From assembly GCA_023091665.1 (NCBI GenBank), contig JALJCQ010000022.1, positions 682,001-746,000 on the forward strand: a stretch of DNA of 64,000 bases, written 5' to 3'. This document shows, in pieces, positions 29,090 to 38,773 of this stretch (the stretch's first letter is position 1; each line of letters opens with the position of its first letter). Source of the stretch: Pythium myriotylum (taxonomy: Eukaryota > Oomycota > Peronosporomycetes > Pythiales > Pythiaceae). Below the pieces are notes generated by a model. It searched no databases. It worked only from the letters and a program-made list of their open reading frames with translations, and was not told the DNA's origin. The position numbers and the translations under genes were made by a program.

Positions 29090-30259
29090 TGTTCCGTCCG
29101 CCAGACCTGATCACTTCGCGCCGGCCTCGATAGGGTGTCTCCGCCAGACTGTTCAACTCACTTGATTTCCTCGTTCGCAGTGGAAGTTTCTTGACGCTTC
29201 AATCGAGCTCTCCCCTTCTTACACGTTCTTATACGTTCTTAGACGTCGGGGCTGGATCCTCACCAACCAGACTGTTCACTTCCGTTTCAGGGACCTCCAC
29301 CTCGTCCGCCAGACTGATCACTTCACCTGGGGCCGTTAGGTTCGCGTAAACCCTTCAGTGCGTACTTGGTCCTCTGGCTGGGATGGTTAGAAGGCCGGCC
29401 TCTCCCATTTCTTGATCGAGCCTGAAGTTTCTCGACGCGCCTTGGTGCGCCAAGCCCGCCGCTCGTTCTCGGCCTCCACCCGCGCTGCCATCTCCTTCCA
29501 TGATCACTCCCGCTTGCTGCTCCAAGTTCACACAGTCCCTTAACGTCGTCCAAGGTAATTATCGTCGGCGAAGAACATCGATTTGTTGACGGCTGCTAAC
29601 GCTTTTTTCTCACCCTCCATGCCAGCGCCGCCCGCGCTCTGTCAAGCCGTTGTCGACCACAGCGGACACGTACTCATAGGCGCTGCCATCATTCGGATAA
29701 GACGAATAGCCATGTTCACACACCGTTTCTGCTCCTTCACTTGCGTTCACCGTCATAGACACCGATTTCGACTGATCCTTCCCCTCATGGTGACCAGACT
29801 GATCACTTCACCGAAACCGACCAGACCGATCCCTAACAAGCCTGGCCAGACTGATCACTTCGCTTCCCTTGGGTCCAGTATTTAAAGCCAAGTCGCACCA
29901 ATCATCAACCAAACAGGTCTCTTGCCTCCGGCGCCATTCGTCACCGCGCTTCGCCCTACGAGTTCGAGTCGTCCCCAGTCATCTTCACATCATCAACGCA
30001 GGCCGCGCCACACTACAAAGGTGCGCTCTTCCTCTCTGACATCCATACCGCTTCGTTCCTCTCTGGCGCACGGGCCTCCTCGTCGATCACATCTCGCTTG
30101 TCATCAGTCACCTCATCTTCACCATTTTCTTCGCACATGCACAGACGCTTCCTCTCTCCTCTCTCCGCTGCATCACCTCATCCCTCTCAACCGGCGCATC
30201 AAGACTGATCCACTCGAATGAGCCCTTCAGTTCGACAACGCCGCGGCTTCTTGGCGGAT
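29090..30259. other. Untranslated spacer upstream of SANT-helicase ORF, E1-B
   Basis: Six good motif copies at 29101 (with one extra base), 29144, 29267, 29309, 29794 and 29846, and a degenerate one at 29820. Decamer array at 29217-29246 and TATTTAAA at 29879-29886. It includes 48 bases absent from unit A (near 30138-30187). No supported gene. Confidence 0.6.
29217..29246 (-). promoter_or_regulatory. Three-fold decamer with TATAAG, unit B
   Basis: Sense-strand ACGTnTAAGA three times, about 130-155 bases before the ATG at 29089; the middle copy reads TATAAGA. Candidate internal promoter. Confidence 0.35.
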
Positions 30260-30721
30260 TCAGTCCGCGTCAAACCGTCTCAACTCGCTTGTTTCTCTCG
30301 GCGGGTTCGATCCGCTCCGAGTCCTCCTAACTCTCTCGTTTCTTTCTAAGGCTTCTACGACAGGGGTGGTCAACGTCCGCGCTTCCCATACTGCTTCGCT
30401 GATCAGGCTCAACAGCAGATCACCACTTTCGCTGACACGTGCGTGCGCTCGCTTCTGTTCTTCGTCCGGTAGTTGATCAGACAGCCAGATTCCAAACATG
30501 CGCTTCACTCGCCACCTCGCCCACCACATCGCCTCAATTGTCGTCTCGCCGGACAGTCTCCGTGTCAAGACGTAGCCCCTTTCGGTCAACCCAGTGCACT
30601 GGCACCGCCTAAGGCTTGTAGCTTCCATGTCAACAATACAATATTCATTCTTGATGCATCCACCGCATACCCATGGCAGAATGCGCTCACCACAAAACGT
30701 AACTCCTTGAAACTTGTTCAT
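30260..30721 (-). CDS. Cys-rich orphan protein of E1-B (153 residues)
   Basis: ATG at 30721. Same protein as in unit A except Ala-to-Val near residue 7. Six Cys in the first 45 residues, then an aromatic-basic stretch. Unknown family. Open in all units. Confidence 0.6.
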   Translation of the reverse strand: MNKFQGVTFCGERILPWVCGGCIKNEYCIVDMEATSLRRCQCTGLTERGYVLTRRLSGETTIEAMWWARWRVKRMFGIWLSDQLPDEEQKRAHARVSESGDLLLSLISEAVWEARTLTTPVVEALERNERVRRTRSGSNPPRETSELRRFDAD

Positions 30722-31114
30722 CACATGTCAACTTCGCGATTTCTTGTGCAACCAACTCGGGTCCGCACCTCAGCATTCCGCAGCCAACTTGGGCCCCCGG
30801 CGCCGGATTCCATCGCAGGCTGTACAGTGGGTTTGATCCACCTTTCAACCCCAGAACTTGACCTTACCACGTACTCGATCCGCGTCAGGTCACTATAGAG
30901 CTGTACTTCGATTCAGCTCTTTCTTCTTCTCCTTCTCCTCATCATCTTTCCTTCCTCAGCGTCTCTCCTTCAGTCGCGGCGCTCCGCATCATCTCGCCGC
31001 GCACCTTCAGTCTCGTCCCCTCATTCTTGTGACCTCGCTCCGGCCAGACTGTTCACTTGGTCCCTTCGCCGAGCACCTTCTCACACCAGACTGGTCACTT
31101 CGCCAGGTCACTCT
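30722..31114. other. Spacer between pol and Cys-rich ORF, E1-B
   Basis: Two motif copies (31044, 31086) and the pyrimidine tract (plus strand) near 30917-30957. No gene seen. Confidence 0.5.
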
Positions 31115-34100
31115 CTACTCGTCACTCGAATCACTCTCATCGACCTCTTCCTCATGAGTAGTTTGAGCGGCCTCCTTGCGGTTCTCCCATGCCCGTCTTG
31201 CGTCGAACTCGTATAGCAGAGCGTTGCAGTGTAGATTCTCTTCCGGCTCCCATGTAGGCTCCTCGTGACCGACCCATTTGATCAAGTACTCGCGCATTCG
31301 TCTACCGTTCCTCGTCCGCTTCTTATATCGGCAGTCGACCACCTTTTCCACCTCATATTCGTCATCAACACCTTCTTCGTACCACGAATCCTCAGGCAAT
31401 AGAGCTTCGTCCAACTCGAGGTCTTGAATGCTCTCAATCTTTTCACGTGGCCTCCGCATCCTTGAGACGAATGGCTTGAGCCGGGAGATATGGATCATCG
31501 GCATGACTTGATTCTCGCTCCGATCGAACTTTAGCTTGTACACCGACTCACTGACACGCTCTTCTATCTGATATGGACCATGCCACAGGTGCGATAGCTT
31601 CCTCACGAGTCCTTCCTTGACCAAAACGTGATACAGCCACACAAGCTCACCTGGCTGATACTCCGTTCTCACCGTCGACTGCAGATTCTCGTCGGCCTGC
31701 TCGTTGTTCTTCCTCGCACGTTCTTCCATTAATTTCTGCTGAATAAATTCGGCGTGCGCCTGGGCTTGTTCATGCTGCTTTGCAATTTTCTGCCGCCATT
31801 CAAGTGCGTTTCGTTCCTTGAGCGTGCCATCCTTGGGGGGAATCGCTGCTTCTAGTTGCGTTCGTGCATCCCAGCCATGCACCAGATAAAAACTAGTCTG
31901 CTTGTGCTGTAGACTCACTGACGTGTTGAGGGCCAACTCAAGCTGCTGAACATATTCATCCCAGTTCTTCTGCTCCGCATCAGCAATATAGCACTTGATC
32001 GCCCTTACCACAGTCTGCACAGAACGTTCCTGTTTTCCATTCGCTTGCGGTCGATAAGCTAGTGTCGGGCGCTGCTTCTGATTCATCATGCGGTTGAATC
32101 GCTTGAATACAGAACTCATGAAGCGTGGGTCGCGGTCGTGTCGAATCATTTCTTGGGCCCCAAATCGCTTGAATACCCCACTCAAATACGCCTCTGCGAC
32201 GGATTGCGCTGTCGTGTCGGCCATCGGAATGAGAATTACAAAACCTGAGGAGAGGCAGATGCAACAGAGCATGGCTTCATTTCCGTTGTACGTCTTGGGG
32301 AGGGGAATCGCGAAATCCATAGCGAGCACCTGAAATGGCCTGGTCGCGACAATATTGCCACTGGACCGACCTTTGTATCGGGGCTTGCCCTTCGCAGTGG
32401 CGCAGTCTTCACACGAGGCAACATACCATTCTACATCCGCATACATGCCTCTCCAGTAGTATAGACGGCGCATTCGCTCGAACACACGCCCCACACCTTG
32501 GTGTGCACCAGCCCCGAGTTCTTCATGATAGGCGCATAATAAATCTTTCTGCAGAGTGTCCGGCACTACCAATCGCATCTTCAAAGCTTCCGATTTCCCT
32601 CCTTGGGGGGAGTAGTACAACACCCCATCTGAATCGAGCACATATAGGACAGCGATCCGCGCTACCCGCTTGAGCGCGGTCGACGAAGAGAACTCCTCCT
32701 CATTGCCCTCGAGATACGCGATTACCTGCTTGCACCATTCATCTCGGCGTTGCGCTGCCGCCACTCGTCGGAACCTCTCCACCTGAGCTTGACTTAGCAT
32801 CTCCCCGCTCACATGCAATGGTGTCCATTCTCTGGCCGGCTTTGATCCATCATCCTCGAATGTCCCAATGTCAGCTGCGTTCGACCCTTCTTTTTGCTTC
32901 TTCGTGTGGCTCTCCTTCTTCGACCTCGTCCGCTTTCTCGTGTCGACAACAAACACTTCGTAGATTGAACCGTCATACAATCCCGCCACCTGGCGCCCGC
33001 TCGCCACTTTGACTGGCGCGAATTCGCTCTTCTCTTCCAACGCTGACTGCGATTCTTCACCAGACTGTTCGCTTGACTCTGCACGGGTGGTAGTCGAATC
33101 CAGACTGATCAGTTGACCTGAATTTGGCTCAGCCTTGTGGCCAGACTGGTCAACTCGCCTTACCATTATAGTGGCCCCCGGTTCCGCCTCCAGCTTTCCT
33201 TCGTACACGTGTTCATCATCCACGCGGTACAACAACTCCGGGAGAGTGTTCAAAAGCTCCAAGTCGTGCAAGCGCGCATCATCAGTGACCGAGCCTCTCG
33301 ACTGGGATCGCATGGCCTCCCTGGTGAGGAAGTCTGCCGCCTGGTTGTACTTACGCGCGATGTGAATGAAACTCACACTGTCGAACAAGGTGAGCTGCTC
33401 TTTTGCCCGATTCGGCCAGACTTGTAGCGACGCTTGATTGCACCGAAGGTCACCGTTTACCTGCCCGATTACCAGGCGGGAGTCGCCACACACGAGCACC
33501 TCCTTGATACCCCGCGTCGTTGCCAGTTCGAGTGCGCCGAGCAGGCCGTGATATTCACTGTCGTTCACGGTAAGCCCTTCCTTCACATCATATTCCGCGG
33601 CAACCACCTTCCACTCAGGCAGTTTCCATAGGATCATACCAAACGTGCCAGACCGGGTACCCTTCAACTTGACTGCCCCATCGAACGTGAGCACGTATCC
33701 GTCTGCATTTCTTCGTAGATCAGGGAAGGGTCGAATGACTGGTATATCTTTAATTGTCTTCATCGGCGCGATGTCTTCGAGTATTGCATCCATTTGTTCT
33801 GCAGGTGTTATCGATGCTGCCAACACTGCCATCAAACCGGCGGGAGTCTCATCGCTTCGAATAATTGTCAAGCTCCATGGCGACAACATGGCGGCCCACT
33901 GGATGGTACGACCGGTCAGACTCTTCGACGTGAAGACCCACTTCATGGTAGAGTATCTCGCGTACACTACAATCGGTTGGCCGAGCAGGTAGTGACTCGC
34001 GACGTGGAGCGTCTTCAGCAGAGCTAACACTTCTTGTTCTGCAGGCGTATACCGAGTCTCTGCATCCTTGAAAACTTTACTCACAAATCGAACTGGATGT

Positions 34101-36742
34101 AGAATCCCGTCGTGCTCTTGGCAAACTGATGCTCCGAAAGCCCACTTGTTCGTGTACAGCACTATAACAAGCTCTCGTCCGCGTTCAACATGGCGCAGAA
34201 GAGGCGCGTCGCATAGCTTCATCTTCAGTTCTTCGAAGGCTCTCTTTGCATGATCAAGTTGGCTCCCATCTCTCAGTCTCAGGTCAGTGACCTCATACAG
34301 GACTGCCGCATAAGTCGCAAAGTTGCTGATAAACTTGTGGTAATAAATCAGGCTGCCGATGAATCGCTGCAACCCTTTCTGCGTCGACGGAAACGGCATC
34401 TGCCTGATCGACTCGAGGTTTCTTGGGGCGCTCATCAACCCTTCTCGCGAGATCACGTGACTGAGGAACTCAACTGACTTTTTTCCAAACGAACTCTTCC
34501 GCAAACTCACGGTCACTCCCCAGTATTGAAATGCATCGAGCAGACACTGCAGCATCACGTTCATCTCCGACCACGTCGTTGCCCCAAAGGTGATATCATC
34601 AATGTATGATCGGCGCTTGATCACCGGCAGTACATCCGACTCCTGTGGCTCACCTCGATGAAATACGTCTCGCTTCAGCGGTACGTCAATGTCGATGCGC
34701 TCCTTCTCTCGTTGGGCCTCCATGTCATCTAACTCGTCCTCCGTCCACCCGACAGCCTTGAATCTCACATCACGGTTGCTGAGTCGTCTCACCATGCTCC
34801 ACAGCGCGTTATCAATCATGCGCTGGTAGATCTGTGGGGCATTCTTCAACCCTTGAGGCATCCTCGTCCATTCGAAGTGTCCGAGCGGGCATATAAATGC
34901 AGTCACAAGTCGCGCGCGGACCGTTAAAGGTACAGCCCAGAATCCGCTCGCATTATCCAAGGAGCAAAACCACATGATCCCTTCAAAATTGTCGAGCAGA
35001 TCATCTATCAGTGGCATCGCGTACACCATCAGCTTCGTTAGTCGATTCACCAGACGATAGTCGATGCAAAGGCGGATGTCTTTCCCGTTCTTCTTCAGCA
35101 CAATGACGATCGGTGATGCCCATGGTGAGTTCGAATATCTTATCAAACCTTGTCGGAGAAGGCCGCGCAGTAACTCATACAATCTTCCCAGCAGGTGCGG
35201 CGGCACTCGTCTCGCGGCTTGAGCGATCGGCTTCGCGTCCCCGACGTCCACGTCACACACGACTCCTTTCGCTGGCGGCGGTAGAGCGTTCCCGGAGCTA
35301 ATAAAGCTAGCGGACCTTGCTTCCAACGTTTCTCTGATCATCTCAATCTCCTCGGCCGTCGTCTCCTCGTCGCCGATGTCAGCTTCACTCATGTCGACTT
35401 CCACCAGCGGGGCCTCGTCAAACTCAGGTAGCAACGCAAGCTGCTCTTTCATGCTCTCAACTGACATCTCTACCCCCTCATGGACGTAGACTTCTCTTGC
35501 AAACTTCGACTGATCCAGATCTTCAGGGGGGGGGGGGGGTTCGTCCAGCATGCAAACCTGGGAAGACGCTCGCTCACCCGCCAGACTGTTCACTTCAGTT
35601 GCTCCCGCTCTGCCCTGGACCAGACTGATCACTTCGGCCTCTTCATGATTGAGACATTCCGCCAGACTGATCGCTTCGGTGACCGCGCCTCTATTCGGCT
35701 CCGTACTCGCCTCTTTAGTGGCCCCTCCTTTGCTCGACTCCAGACCGATCACTTCGAGGCGGGTCTCCCCAGCAACCAGCACAGCAACGTCGCTGCCACG
35801 CAGGAGCGGCATATTCACAGCCAAGCGCACCGCGTCATACGAAGCCGCATACGCCTCACAGCGCAGATCATCATAACTCAGCAGCGGCAACGCATCTTCG
35901 TCAGGCACTTCACACCGCTTCTTGCCCAAGTCGATCTTCAGCCCAGCGCACATCATGAAGTCGGTGCCGAGAATAATTAACGAGTGAGCTTCAAACTCAG
36001 CCACCCACATCTCGACTTCGTACACCACGAACTCTCCCAGCCGGATCTTCACCACGACCTTTCCGTGTGCTTGCATCGGTTCCTCGCTCACACCGAAGAA
36101 TTCACTCGAGTCCTCGAACGCCCGCACTCTCAACCCCAACTTACGTGCCAAGTTGGTGTGTAACAGACTGATGTTCGCTCCCGAATCCAGCATCAACGGA
36201 ATCTCGAGTCCTTCAACAGCACCATGCACGAAGGCTTGTATCTTCTCGTTCGTTGACAATTCGTGGTTCTTCCACCACCCTCGTCGTTCATCACCAACGA
36301 GACGAATGTGAGTTACCTTTCTTTGCAGAGATATATCTCGAGCACCATTTGGCATCTTCATATCTTCTTCATCAGCATCTTTGTCGCAAGCGCCCTCATC
36401 ACCTTCTTCAATTGGCTCAATTGGGCACCATAGCACATGCAACTCTTCATCTTCATCACCAACTGCTTCTCTCATATATACATCTTCACATACACAGTTT
36501 CCATCACTTGTTTCTTCTTGTTTCTCATCCACAGTCGACACTACCGATTCAAACACCGCAGGTAGCGTGACATCCTTGACTGTATCTTCATACACGTTCC
36601 GTTCTTCATGCACAGTGTCATCATAACTTGTTTCTTCATGTTTCTTCGCTCCATTTTCCACGTGAACACTTTCTTCATCAATGTAAGGCGCCTTTTGTTT
36701 CTGGTATTTCTTCGATTTGCGCCGGATCTTCTTCACATGCAA
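31115..36742 (-). CDS. pol: Pol polyprotein of E1-B (1875 residues, intact)
   Basis: Same domain order as E1-A, numbered 5 lower after the shorter Pro run: protease, reverse transcriptase with an insert of roughly 45 residues before YIDD, decayed Ty3-type RNase H, archaeal-type RNase H, HHCC and DDE integrase, chromodomain. Entered by -1 frameshift from gag at 36799-36805; the listed start is a TTG, not a real initiation codon. The RNase H to integrase linker differs from unit A in a cluster of residues around 1220-1265. Fully open, so E1-B may be active. Confidence 0.95.
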   Translation of the reverse strand: MHVKKIRRKSKKYQKQKAPYIDEESVHVENGAKKHEETSYDDTVHEERNVYEDTVKDVTLPAVFESVVSTVDEKQEETSDGNCVCEDVYMREAVGDEDEELHVLWCPIEPIEEGDEGACDKDADEEDMKMPNGARDISLQRKVTHIRLVGDERRGWWKNHELSTNEKIQAFVHGAVEGLEIPLMLDSGANISLLHTNLARKLGLRVRAFEDSSEFFGVSEEPMQAHGKVVVKIRLGEFVVYEVEMWVAEFEAHSLIILGTDFMMCAGLKIDLGKKRCEVPDEDALPLLSYDDLRCEAYAASYDAVRLAVNMPLLRGSDVAVLVAGETRLEVIGLESSKGGATKEASTEPNRGAVTEAISLAECLNHEEAEVISLVQGRAGATEVNSLAGERASSQVCMLDEPPPPPEDLDQSKFAREVYVHEGVEMSVESMKEQLALLPEFDEAPLVEVDMSEADIGDEETTAEEIEMIRETLEARSASFISSGNALPPPAKGVVCDVDVGDAKPIAQAARRVPPHLLGRLYELLRGLLRQGLIRYSNSPWASPIVIVLKKNGKDIRLCIDYRLVNRLTKLMVYAMPLIDDLLDNFEGIMWFCSLDNASGFWAVPLTVRARLVTAFICPLGHFEWTRMPQGLKNAPQIYQRMIDNALWSMVRRLSNRDVRFKAVGWTEDELDDMEAQREKERIDIDVPLKRDVFHRGEPQESDVLPVIKRRSYIDDITFGATTWSEMNVMLQCLLDAFQYWGVTVSLRKSSFGKKSVEFLSHVISREGLMSAPRNLESIRQMPFPSTQKGLQRFIGSLIYYHKFISNFATYAAVLYEVTDLRLRDGSQLDHAKRAFEELKMKLCDAPLLRHVERGRELVIVLYTNKWAFGASVCQEHDGILHPVRFVSKVFKDAETRYTPAEQEVLALLKTLHVASHYLLGQPIVVYARYSTMKWVFTSKSLTGRTIQWAAMLSPWSLTIIRSDETPAGLMAVLAASITPAEQMDAILEDIAPMKTIKDIPVIRPFPDLRRNADGYVLTFDGAVKLKGTRSGTFGMILWKLPEWKVVAAEYDVKEGLTVNDSEYHGLLGALELATTRGIKEVLVCGDSRLVIGQVNGDLRCNQASLQVWPNRAKEQLTLFDSVSFIHIARKYNQAADFLTREAMRSQSRGSVTDDARLHDLELLNTLPELLYRVDDEHVYEGKLEAEPGATIMVRRVDQSGHKAEPNSGQLISLDSTTTRAESSEQSGEESQSALEEKSEFAPVKVASGRQVAGLYDGSIYEVFVVDTRKRTRSKKESHTKKQKEGSNAADIGTFEDDGSKPAREWTPLHVSGEMLSQAQVERFRRVAAAQRRDEWCKQVIAYLEGNEEEFSSSTALKRVARIAVLYVLDSDGVLYYSPQGGKSEALKMRLVVPDTLQKDLLCAYHEELGAGAHQGVGRVFERMRRLYYWRGMYADVEWYVASCEDCATAKGKPRYKGRSSGNIVATRPFQVLAMDFAIPLPKTYNGNEAMLCCICLSSGFVILIPMADTTAQSVAEAYLSGVFKRFGAQEMIRHDRDPRFMSSVFKRFNRMMNQKQRPTLAYRPQANGKQERSVQTVVRAIKCYIADAEQKNWDEYVQQLELALNTSVSLQHKQTSFYLVHGWDARTQLEAAIPPKDGTLKERNALEWRQKIAKQHEQAQAHAEFIQQKLMEERARKNNEQADENLQSTVRTEYQPGELVWLYHVLVKEGLVRKLSHLWHGPYQIEERVSESVYKLKFDRSENQVMPMIHISRLKPFVSRMRRPREKIESIQDLELDEALLPEDSWYEEGVDDEYEVEKVVDCRYKKRTRNGRRMREYLIKWVGHEEPTWEPEENLHCNALLYEFDARRAWENRKEAAQTTHEEEVDESDSSDE
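35526..35539. repeat. Poly-G tract, 14 bases, in pol linker, unit B
   Basis: Shortest of the three. Encodes a 5-Pro run and keeps the pol frame. Confidence 0.95.
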
Positions 36743-36768
36743 AGTCGCCGCGACGTCTCCGTCACGTA

Positions 36769-36805
36769 CAGCACTGGCAGAGCGCTGCGGGGCTAGCGGT
36801 TTAAC
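36769..36805 (-). promoter_or_regulatory. Gag-Pol -1 frameshift signal, E1-B
   Basis: GTTAAAC at 36805-36799, stop TAG at 36795-36793, hairpin CAGCGCT/AGTGCTG at 36769-36787. Same as in unit A. Confidence 0.72.
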
Positions 36806-38763
36806 TGCCGAACGAGATCATCCACAGTAATCCCGCCGGTCTTGAGCTTTGGGCTGAGCATCTTCATCTTCTCGGTGAAAGCACGGCAGACTTGAATCGC
36901 GTGACCAGTCACTCCACAAAAATCACACTCATGAAGTTGGAAGCAGCTTTCCTTAGTATGTCCGGACTTGCCACAATGTTCACAGCGGACCTCATTGCTG
37001 TTTCCACCAGTCTGATGAGCTTGACTTCCACCATTAGAGCCTTGCTGCCTCTGACCTGCATTGACCTTACTGGCTGCAGGAGGTGGGTCATTGCTCTCTT
37101 CCGGTTGCTTCTTGGCCTGTTTCTTAGGCGTTGGCTTCGCTTGAGAGTTCTCGTACATCTCGAGCTTCTCCTCGAGCTTGTCGATCGACTTGTACTTGCT
37201 GTAACGGAATTGAGACTGAACAGCTTTGTCATGGAGCGTGTCGAAGAACTGCTGAATGTGATCCTTCAAATCGACCGGGATACGATCTTCGTCATCGTCG
37301 TCGTCTACACGGAAATCGATGCGCGCGCGAAGACCTGCTGCGTTAAAGCGATAGAAGTAGTCCAGCGCAGATTCATCGGGCTTCTGAGTTAGACGATAGT
37401 ACGTGAGCGTAGATGGCGTGCTCTCAGTGCAATACTTTCGATAAAAGGCCTTCATCGTGAGCTTCCACTTCTTCCTCGTTGACGAAGGGAGCTGCTTCTG
37501 CCAATACCTCGCCGGACCCGTGAGAGCGTCTACGAACGAACCGAGACGTTGGCGATTGGACCAGTTGGACAGATCAGCGATGTGAAGAAACTTCGAGAGC
37601 CACGCCTTGGCTTCTTCCGGGAAAACCTTGGCACCACTGAACGACTTCACATTGACATTCTGGATGACCGTTGTCACGTGTCGATCACGTCGTCGAGGTC
37701 CAGACACATCCGAGTCGGAATCTTCATACATTGAAAGACCGAGCTCATCTTCCATATCTGGATGGCGAGCACTGCGCTTGACTGGCTTCTTCGACTTCTT
37801 GACTGGTTTCTTGACGCGCTTGAATGCTTCTTCGTCAGATGATTCGTCCTGTTCACCGTCGTCAGACTCGGGATCTTCTAGACGCGCGAATCCTTTCTTA
37901 GCGCCTCGAGCCTGTTTCGCCGGGGCTCGCGTGGCCGCAACTCGCTTCGTGGTATCTGGGCTCAGCGCTTGTATCACTTCTGATAGCTCATCCATCGACA
38001 ACATCCCTCCGGCCGTCAGCGCCATCAGCTTCGTCGCCAGCGGGTTATTCTTTCGCTTGATCTTATCCGTGGGGGAGGAGAAGGATCCTTCATCACTGGC
38101 AAACTCCAGCTTCTTCCTGATTGGACTCTCGAGCTGAATTTCTTCATCTGAGCTGGATTCTTCATCAAAACGTTTCATCGAGCGCGGCTTCGCCGGCTTG
38201 GTCTGCGGAGTGTGGGCTACGTCAGCAACGACCATGTACTTCGGTTCGAACGTTGTGTCCTCCTCCCGATATTGGATAACGCTGGTCTCCCACTCATACT
38301 CGGCAAGCAGAACTGACATCATGTAGCCCATGTCCTGCGCCATCCGTTCTGGATTCAGGTAGACTGCATCTTGGTAATTGCTTCTCCGATACAAATTGTA
38401 ACCGCATGACGTCAACATCTTCTCCACAAAATCAATCGCTTCGTCAATCGTCGCGAAGTCGTAGGTGGACGCCCTCAGTCGCGAACCGGCAAAGAATGTC
38501 GCAGGCCCTACTTTCGTAATTTCATACAGGGAAAACCAGCATTCTGAGTCGGACGGCATCTTCAACACCTGTCGTTGATACCGAAGACCGATTTCGTTCG
38601 CTTCTGACAGTCGGTACACCCGAGTTGTGTCATGGACCGCGCTCTGAACAACGAGGCGGATCGAAACATTCTTCGGGTCTGTGACTTGACCTTGCCGCAT
38701 CTCTGCCTTCTCTTCCATCTTCTCATCGTGTATCGTAACAGCTAACGGCTCCGCTCCTGGCAT
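36793..38763 (-). CDS. gag: Gag of E1-B (656 residues)
   Basis: ATG at 38763, 11 bases inside the LTR border. Identical in layout to unit A: acidic N-terminal half, capsid-like region, two CCHC knuckles. The residues match unit A throughout as far as I compared. Confidence 0.92.
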   Translation of the reverse strand: MPGAEPLAVTIHDEKMEEKAEMRQGQVTDPKNVSIRLVVQSAVHDTTRVYRLSEANEIGLRYQRQVLKMPSDSECWFSLYEITKVGPATFFAGSRLRASTYDFATIDEAIDFVEKMLTSCGYNLYRRSNYQDAVYLNPERMAQDMGYMMSVLLAEYEWETSVIQYREEDTTFEPKYMVVADVAHTPQTKPAKPRSMKRFDEESSSDEEIQLESPIRKKLEFASDEGSFSSPTDKIKRKNNPLATKLMALTAGGMLSMDELSEVIQALSPDTTKRVAATRAPAKQARGAKKGFARLEDPESDDGEQDESSDEEAFKRVKKPVKKSKKPVKRSARHPDMEDELGLSMYEDSDSDVSGPRRRDRHVTTVIQNVNVKSFSGAKVFPEEAKAWLSKFLHIADLSNWSNRQRLGSFVDALTGPARYWQKQLPSSTRKKWKLTMKAFYRKYCTESTPSTLTYYRLTQKPDESALDYFYRFNAAGLRARIDFRVDDDDDEDRIPVDLKDHIQQFFDTLHDKAVQSQFRYSKYKSIDKLEEKLEMYENSQAKPTPKKQAKKQPEESNDPPPAASKVNAGQRQQGSNGGSQAHQTGGNSNEVRCEHCGKSGHTKESCFQLHECDFCGVTGHAIQVCRAFTEKMKMLSPKLKTGGITVDDLVRQLNR

Positions 38764-38771
38764 ACGCACCA
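38757..38771 (-). other. Candidate primer binding site, E1-B
   Basis: TGGTGCGTATGC two bases after the 5' LTR on the sense strand; it contains the gag ATG. Confidence 0.5.
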
Positions 38772-38773
38772 GT

